NCBI GenBank assembly: GCA_030512335.1
Contig: JAULSU010000002.1
Coordinates: forward strand, 3,534,001-3,598,000
Source: Immersiella caudata
Taxonomy: Eukaryota > Ascomycota > Sordariomycetes > Sordariales > Lasiosphaeriaceae
Direction: 5' to 3'
Length of the DNA stretch: 64,000 bases
Part shown: piece after piece, positions 57,001 through 64,000 of the stretch
How the letters are laid out: every line of letters starts with the position of its first letter
Position numbering within the stretch: the stretch's first letter is position 1
Notes under the pieces: model-generated
Database searches by the model: none
The model's input: only the letters and a program-made list of their open reading frames with translations
What the model was told of the DNA's origin: nothing
Program-made: the position numbers and the translations under genes

Positions 57001-60000
57001 AATCGCGAGCTGGAGAAACCTGCAACCCAATCCGGACAAGCAGTCTGTGGTTGTGAGACATACAGGGCCCTCTGGTTGGCCAGGTTTGCGTAAAAAAGGC
57101 AGCTTGGCGGCTGGGGCTTGGGCTTCTAGAAACACTGGCGACGAACTATCCTCGATTCTGACGCGCGATGGCACACTCTTGCAGGGCCAGGTCGTTGGCT
57201 GGGACTTGATTTCCGCTTCAGGGAGGACTTCCGGAGAAAGGCGCCTTACTTTCTGAACCCTCGTCGCAGCAACGACACGCGTTCGGAAGACAGACCGTCC
57301 TCCAGCTCAGGCACCGGATCCCTAGCGCATCTGGATACGAGGGCGGGAAGTGTCAGCCAAATCCGAAGTTGTGATGGCAGAATCAATAACTTATTGGCGT
57401 GACGGGCAACCAAGCATCTGAATCCAGGACGGTCCTAGCTCGGGTGGCCAACTAAGCCCGTCAGTGCCCCCTACACTGTCATTCCTGCGACTTTCATGCG
57501 ACCACTGACGACCTACCCGTATTGAGCCGCAACTTGGAGCTATGGTCTCTTCACGCTCTGTTGTCAAGGTTATTTCACCACTTGCTGCTGGCCTTTTCCA
57601 ATGTTTGAGCACTTTCAAAGCGACTTCATTCGCAAGTGTAAGCCTACGACTTTGCGCTAGACGCTCCATCCAATCGGTCGAATTTGCCAGAGAGGGGTGC
57701 ACCTGGAAGACAAGCCTCTCCGCGGGCGAACCACACTTCGGTAGATTGTGGGGATTGCTTGCCCTATTTTTAGCGGAGGGACCCGGCACAAAATTCATGG
57801 CAACAGTCAAGCTCTCCAGGCATTGAGACACCTGGTGCTGGGCCCAATCAGCGACAAGTGTTCGAGATGGGGGAACGACCTGGATGATGGATATCAGAGT
57901 TCATCGGAGAGCCAGCTACGCGATGAATGCTTTGGTGGGAGAACTTGTCACTACCGGGGGGCGGCTTCACCCCTCAGCATCGCCAACATCGCAACGAGTA
58001 TATCTCCAAAAGTCATCACTCATCCAACTGCTGGCCACGTTTTTGCCGCAATCCATGGCTGCAAAACCTGTATTGTTCATCTAGTTCCTCTCTCTTCGCG
58101 GAAATGCGAGCCGACCGTTGGCACTGGGCATGGTCTGGACGATTCTCGCGAGCTTTCGCCGCCACGCTACCGAGTGCCCATGTTCAACGGTAATGCCACT
58201 CCCTGCCTGCGACTTCAGGCTCCCTTGTTGGTTGCGAGCGGCACAAGGACGGCGTGGGAAATGAAGAGCTTCATTCTGTCTTCAAAATACAGGAGGAGAA
58301 GCGCAAAATTCTTGACTCCCATTCAATGCGTCGGCAGTCCGAACGGCAATTAGCCTGCGTGTGATGAGTGTCGAAAAAGGGACTCGTCGCATCAACAACT
58401 GGAGCTGGTGAGTGACGAAGACACCTCCCCCCCCCTGACAACACTACCCTCGTGTCCGACAGGGATCATCAATCGTCGATGCATCGGCATTCCTTCAACA
58501 GCAAGGAGGGGCGCAAAAAGGAACTCTCGGACAGCAACCCGTTCCAACCTCGCTTCTTCTCAACATCCCGCTCATCAGGGCGTGTGATGATGGTGTCTCT
58601 GACGCAACTTCCCCACACCTCCGAGTGAAAGGCGCTGCTCGAGATGGGCTGAGGAAGCGAAGGGCCCAGCCGGATCTATTTTCTGGTCATTCGAACCGTT
58701 TACCGCATAAGCAATACCGATACACTTTCCCATGGGGGTGGCAGGACTGGGTAGCAGAGAACAGCTTGACGGACGGAGGTTCCTGCAGGATCCCTGTGCC
58801 TGGGTGCTCTCGGAGCGGCAAGGCTGCCTAGTTCATATGAATTAAACACCACCCCCTTTGGACGTTTCGTGGGAGTTGACGGCAAGAATTCTGGTTACGA
58901 GACAAAGCATCGCGAGGCATGAGGGCAGCCCTGCCGGTCAAGAGGCCCTCGCTCCGTGTCGGGCTTCTAATAAAAGAAGCTGGGCCGCCCACCGACGGGA
59001 ATCTGGGGTTGGAATTAGACGAGCCGGACACGTCGGCAGAGATGACCCGTCGAGCTTAAACTCGAGTGGTTATAGCCAACCCGGATCTCCCCCTACCATC
59101 CGTCCCAACCTTATCGGACAACGGTATACCGGTTACCCAAGACAAGCAACCATTACCACAACGCAGCTGTTATTTGACCCCGTGATGGGATATTTGAGCT
59201 GCGCCCGCTACTTTCTGCTGTGTCGACTTACTCTACGATTAACTGACGCCCAGCTGCCGACGGACGTGTCACGCCCGCAGCAAATAGCCAAGGGCAAATG
59301 GCGGCCACGCACCACTGGAGGTTTGACATCCTTCCGCCAGGCTAGCGGCGATAGCGGCCTCCGTCCAAGCCAAGACGTAATGCCATGTCCAAAGGTAGCT
59401 GTGCCGGGGCGGCGTGGGCTCAGAGTGCGGCACTTTTGGGATGCCATGATGCGAACGGACTCAGGGGCGCGCCGAACTGGTAATTATTGACGAGGCTTGG
59501 CAATGAGGCACCTCAACGGGGCCCATAGGCGTTCTCGACACTGCAATGCACTGCAATGGAGTGCTGACGAGAACTGGTGGCACATGGCGGCACGCCCCCC
59601 AACCCATCGGTGATTCCGCTGCACATTTTGGACTTGGCAGAGACTACCATTTGCCGTTGAGGCCAGAAGGGCGGCGGTGCGAACAGCTGCAGGGTCGGCA
59701 GCAGGCGCGCGTGCATTGGGAGACGTGAGCTAGATCTCGACCAGCACGACGGCAGAGCTCCACCGGATTATTGTAGATTACAAGTGTGGGCGGAGTCCTT
59801 TGGGCTGGCGAGTTGCGCACCTCGAGTCACAACAGACACGCCCCTCCTTCGCTCCTAGCAAAGGAGCAAACGAGACGAGGACCCCCTCCCCCTCTCCCAC
59901 CCCAATTTCCTAGTTCGGGGCATTCGTACGCATGCACCACAGCTGGCTGCTCTCGGAGCCAGGAGCCAGGAAGCTCATGGGGATTTCTCCTCCATGGCGT

Positions 60001-63000
60001 GCGGAGCGATGCCGTCGAACGGCCCCGGCTGCCGTAGCACCTCGCACGCGAAAGTGATCTGAAAATAGACGGCCAATGGCGCTAGGCTCCGCACCCCTTG
60101 CAACCCCCGCCTGGGATGGCAGGTCAATTAAAGTTCGGCAGAGACAGAGGGACAGGTAATAAACAACGACGGTTGAGACGAAGAGACGCTGTTCAGGGCG
60201 CGCGGTGGAGCCGCTGAGTCTGGATCGGGAGCGGCGAGGCGAGCGCGACGGTGGCCATCAGCAGAGGAGGATGCAGGATGGAGGATTTTGCGCGCCGTTG
60301 CGAGGAGCAGTCGGGAAACGCAGTGGATGTAGGATGTGTGCCTCGCCGACATTGCCATTCAACAAATGATGGGATGCTTGCCTCTGGCAGAATCCGGGTC
60401 CTTGGATTGGCATCGACGGCACGCATGTCTTCTCCCTCCCGCCCGCTCGTGATTGGGCATTCCCGCTCAGCTTGGGAAGCTGCCATCTCTCTGGCAGCAC
60501 ATACCCGCATCTGCTGCTCCATACTGCGTAACGTTATGGGCTTCGGGACACACCGCACCCCCGCACGCGGTCCAGGAAAATGCTTCCGGCCACGTCTTGG
60601 ATCCGGGTCTCCAGAGCACGCAATTCCCGAGGATACATTGGCAGGTACGGAGCTTCCACTGGATAATACCCATCAACCCCACCGCAGCTCGGACAGCGGA
60701 CGATCCACGGCCGCTGGGAAGCATCCACCTCGGTGCACAGTACAAAACAACCTAAACACTGCTGGTACATAGCACTCACATCCCGGACGGAAAGCTGGCG
60801 GCAGTCGCATGTCGCCTGTGGTGCTCCTGTGGGTATGGCAAGATGGAGCTACCACCTTGGCCCCCTCGCTCGCCCACACAATCCAAATCCAGGACAGCGT
60901 GCGGTGACTATCGAACCCACCACGGGACCGAGGAACAGCTCTCCGACCGGTGAGAGATTTTGCCGCCCGGCCAGCGCTCTCGTCGGTCCGACCACGTGTG
61001 TGCGCTTTGCCACGAGACGCCCGCACTGCTTCTGCTCGTACGCACGCATGCAAGATGGGGGTTGCATTTGCCGCAGCGTAAGTACCTGTTCTCAGGTTTG
61101 CCCGGCGGATGCTACTTTCTCCTTTTCCTCCCTTACCCCCCCCCTACGCAATACACTGCAACCCTAGCTTACTAGTTCGGGTGCTCTCCAGGCAGACGTT
61201 TAACGGGTGAAGGGGAAGGGTCTCCATCCCTGCCGCTAAGCTGAATGACGGAATGCACTACGCAGTGCTTGCGGATCCGCCCACTACCTAGCAGCTCCCG
61301 GACCAATGCCCCTGAACGGCGTCCCCCCCCAAGCGGGTTGCATGCGGCACTTTTGGGTAACCCATCATGATGGAGCCACAGATGGGCTGCTTACGCCCTA
61401 AACCTCCAAGCTACGCTACGTTGCTATGTAGAGCACCGCGTACAACGCAGGTATGCCACGCTACCAACGCTGCGATGCTGTGTACAGCGCCAATTGCCTA
61501 CTTAAGTTTGGGCCCAGCAGCCGCAAGACCATGCAACCTCCCGGCGGTCCCATCGCCGAACCTGGCCCGAGGGGATTTTCGGCTAAGGGCCCGAGGAGGC
61601 GCCATCTGCTCTTGAGCCGCAGAAAAATGCCGCCGAGTCCGCGAATACGGCCGGGAGGGCGGCCACATTCAGGAACAAGCACAGGCACCACGCAATATTC
61701 GTAGTAGGGGCCTTTTTCTCGAAGCTTCTCACCACTTACATACCATGCCTTCTTCTTTCGTCCCCGTCCCGCCAATGAGGACTTTGTGTCGACCGCCGGC
61801 ACATGCTTCGAGGGAGAGAAGAAGGCGAAGGCGCGGGGACACCTGGCTGTTCCCGTTGCAGAGGCCGAGGCGCCAAGGGGATCCCGGGGGTTCCATTGGA
61901 CGGCGCCGGCCTCATTGCGGGTGGAGGGTTGAGAGGCCCGTCGTTCCCACGCCACCGACTCTACGCCGCCCCTACCCGGCACATCATCCGCTGCTAGCAA
62001 CGATTAGCTGACATTTGCTGATTCCACTCCGAGTCCACAGGTCTCTCCCGAGCCATCTCCTTCATTCGTGCCCACCGGCACTTGCACTTTTCCCAAGACT
62101 CAACCACGTCAGTCGAAAACTAGTGAGACCAGGCTCATCTGGCCCGGCAAGGGGATCCATCAGCTACCAGATACCATCCACCACCATGACTCCATATCTG
62201 GTACACATCTGGACCCCAGCCCCCCGCTTCTCGCTCCTGTCGGAGGATTTGCAGTCATGACATATCTTGGCAATACGTTGGGTGCCGCCATCACGAAACA
62301 GCCTACTGCTGTATAGGGGAGGGGTGTGTCCTGTGTATGTGGTGTCTCGGTCGGTTATCCCTATCGCGGTAAGTAACTAACCTTCTTCTTGTTCATCTCC
62401 CGGCTTCTCAGCACGGGACAGGGACCAGCATCGAGATGGATTTGAATCTGGCCCCTCTTCCCCCACCCCGTCTCGCAAACACCCTTTCGTGCAACTTCCA
62501 CATACGGCAAGCGGGTCCATGGTGGTGCGCTGGTCTCCGTCCGTCTGCTCCTCAAGGAGCCGACTAGCACGCTCGTTGTGATGCGAGGTGGAGTGGTGGT
62601 TTGACGACAGCTCAGGACAGACGCGTCCAGTCCTGGTGTTGTGGATATCACCACCACCGCCACTCCGTACTCCAGCCGTCAGCTCACTGCCGCCCCAATC
62701 CTATCAGTGCCGATCGGATTTGACGGGTTGGCTCTCCGCAGTGGTGTCCTGTCAGTGCCTGGGCAGTAAGGTTCTCTCCTCTTGCCTGCTCCCATGCCCG
62801 TCCGTCGCCACAGCAAAGCAAGCACGGTTCAATGTGCGCGCAGGAGTCTACCTGTCATGACCCACTCCACACAGTCCATGTCCCGGCCCGATCAGGGGAG
62901 AGGCGCTGGCTTCTACTAATCTACATGGTGGACGTGCCGGAGCGGGCATTACTGACCACGGAACACCAACTGGCTAAACCTCTTGGTACCCGGCCTGTTT

Positions 63001-64000
63001 GGGAAGGTAGATCGCGTGTCTTTATCGTTGGGGGCACTTGATGCATGCGTGTAGTGGGTTTAGGTAGGTGGCATGTTGCATCGTTCGTTCCGAGTTGTTG
63101 AAACCTTGCGGTGGGAGAAAAAGTTTATCGGTATTGTTGGTCCCCTCGGTGTGAGATTGGACGAAGCAGAGACTTCTAGAAGGTCGGTACCTATATAATA
63201 TGTGCGCGGGCAATTAATCGCTGCCGCTGTCATGGCAAGTTTATCCCGAGTCCGATGCAACCAGGTTTGATACTCCAGAGAGTTAGGTAGGTAGATACGT
63301 TGTATTCGTGTGTCAGGTGTTTATTAATAGGTGTCATATGTAGCTTTGATATTGAACATGATTGGTATCCCTACCTATACTGCGTAGCTGTCTGGTATTA
63401 GCTTTCACAAGCCCGATAGGTATTCGAGCTCGGCGTTACTTTTGTCAAGTGTGTTGTGATATGGGAATAACCTCTTTGGTCTGAACGAGCTGGATCGGAC
63501 TCTCACCCGAAAGGACCCGACATGGGGAGTGAGAAGAAGACATGGAGCTGTCGGTTGGTTCGGTCCATCTTCCCGAATACCCGTCCCAGTGCAGAGGCAG
63601 AGCACATCACACCAACGTCTGGATGTCGTTCTCAACAACCATGGATGTGCCTGAGCTTGAACACTCGTATTCGCTTGCGACATACCAGGACCGGGAACTA
63701 CCAGGGCCATGAGGGCCACACGCCTGTCTACACAGCACGCACAAAAGGCAGCATCTCACCTTGCTCTGGAGGAGCAAGGGAGGGGCGTGGATTCTGGCTG
63801 CACTGCAAGCAAACCGTTTGGGACATCCCCTGGATGCCAAAAGGTGGAGGTGGGCGAATGGGGGCGCAGTGAAGGGTTAGAGTCGTGGGTGTCGCGATTG
63901 GTCATTACTTGGTGAAAGTAATCGCCGATGGTAGTGCTCACGGACCGAAATGGCAAGTGGGACGTAGGGGTTTGAGCATCGTTTCTTGTGGCGCACCGGC
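51049..64000. other. Gene-free block of about 13 kb at the right end
   Basis: No frame on either strand shows a domain, signal peptide, consistent codon use or joinable exons. The longest candidates (plus 54451-55185, 57748-58353, 58858-59490) are Arg/Ser/Pro/Cys-rich and look random. Base composition stays similar to the rest of the window, so this is not an AT-rich RIP-degraded repeat block. A run of 11 T is at 51770-51780, a GATCAC-type inverted repeat at 55556-55598, and a TATA-like element at 63191-63198 without a gene attached. The left part presumably contains the promoter of the zinc-cluster gene. Confidence 0.55.
55556..55598. repeat. Nested inverted repeat of GATCACA type
   Basis: TGTGATC-GG-GATCACA forms a near-perfect dyad at about 55556-55571. 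In addition GGGATCACAA at 55563-55572 is repeated in inverse orientation as TTGTGATCCC at 55589-55598, giving a 10-bp stem with a 16-base loop. It could be a protein-binding site or chance. Confidence 0.6.

Noticed and set aside
57748..58353. 201-codon plus-strand open frame
   Set aside because: Random-looking composition, no motifs and no neighbouring exon that extends it.
58858..59490. 210-codon plus-strand open frame
   Set aside because: No recognisable domain and no joinable exons; treated as chance.
60910..61000. Minus-strand B-box-like GGGTTCGATAGTC near 60910
   Set aside because: No A box at the right distance and no cloverleaf can be drawn.
59426..61357. 15-base sequence TGCGGCACTTTTGGG present at 59426 and 61343
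   Set aside because: A couple of 15-base matches are expected by chance in 64 kb, and the flanks do not align.
63078..63200. TATA-like TATATAA at 63191-63198 as promoter
   Set aside because: On neither strand is there a supported gene downstream; the nearest frames are under 25 codons.

Overview
The window looks like nuclear DNA of a filamentous ascomycete, most likely a Sordariomycete. The evidence is short GT-AG introns (mostly 47-120 bp), moderately GC-rich coding sequence, and gene families typical of that group: NACHT-ankyrin and HET proteins, an AcuK/Ert1 regulator, a DUF1996 secreted protein, GH18 and GH30 enzymes, and a SPO22/ZIP4-like meiotic protein. Assignments come from reading translated sequence and motifs; no database search was run, so the genus is not resolved.

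Layout. 1-17.9 kb is a run of minus-strand genes: a NACHT-ankyrin NLR-like gene (cut by the left edge, with an apparent one-base frameshift), UFD2 (E4 ubiquitin ligase), a TRAF-like RING protein, a calpain-like protease with a Lys/Glu tail, a secreted GH30 glycosidase and a decayed HET-domain gene. 19.3-35.4 kb is a plus-strand run: an AcuK/Ert1-type Zn2Cys6 regulator, a SPO22/ZIP4-like meiotic TPR protein, a secreted DUF1996 protein, a large single-pass membrane protein of unknown function, and a leaderless GH18 enzyme. 38-51 kb is mixed: a possible 81-codon gene with an upstream TATA box, the splicing factor YJU2, a tRNA-Met(CAT), gamma-tubulin complex component GCP5, a KRE2/MNT1-type mannosyltransferase, a MORG1-like WD40 protein and a large Zn2Cys6 regulator. 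From 51.05 kb to the right edge (about 13 kb) I find no convincing gene.

No operon or obvious biosynthetic cluster is present. The genes are mostly independent housekeeping functions (ubiquitin chain elongation, splicing, microtubule nucleation, protein mannosylation, meiosis, carbon metabolism). Accessory genes are interspersed: two carbohydrate-active enzymes, a DUF1996 protein and two damaged members of the fungal NLR/heterokaryon-incompatibility repertoire. I did not find a clearly undescribed multi-gene system. The most interesting points are the frame-disrupted NLR and HET genes, a probable GC-AG intron in GH30, a zinc cluster split over four exons, a long hairpin 3' of the calpain gene, and the large gene-free block upstream of the last regulator.
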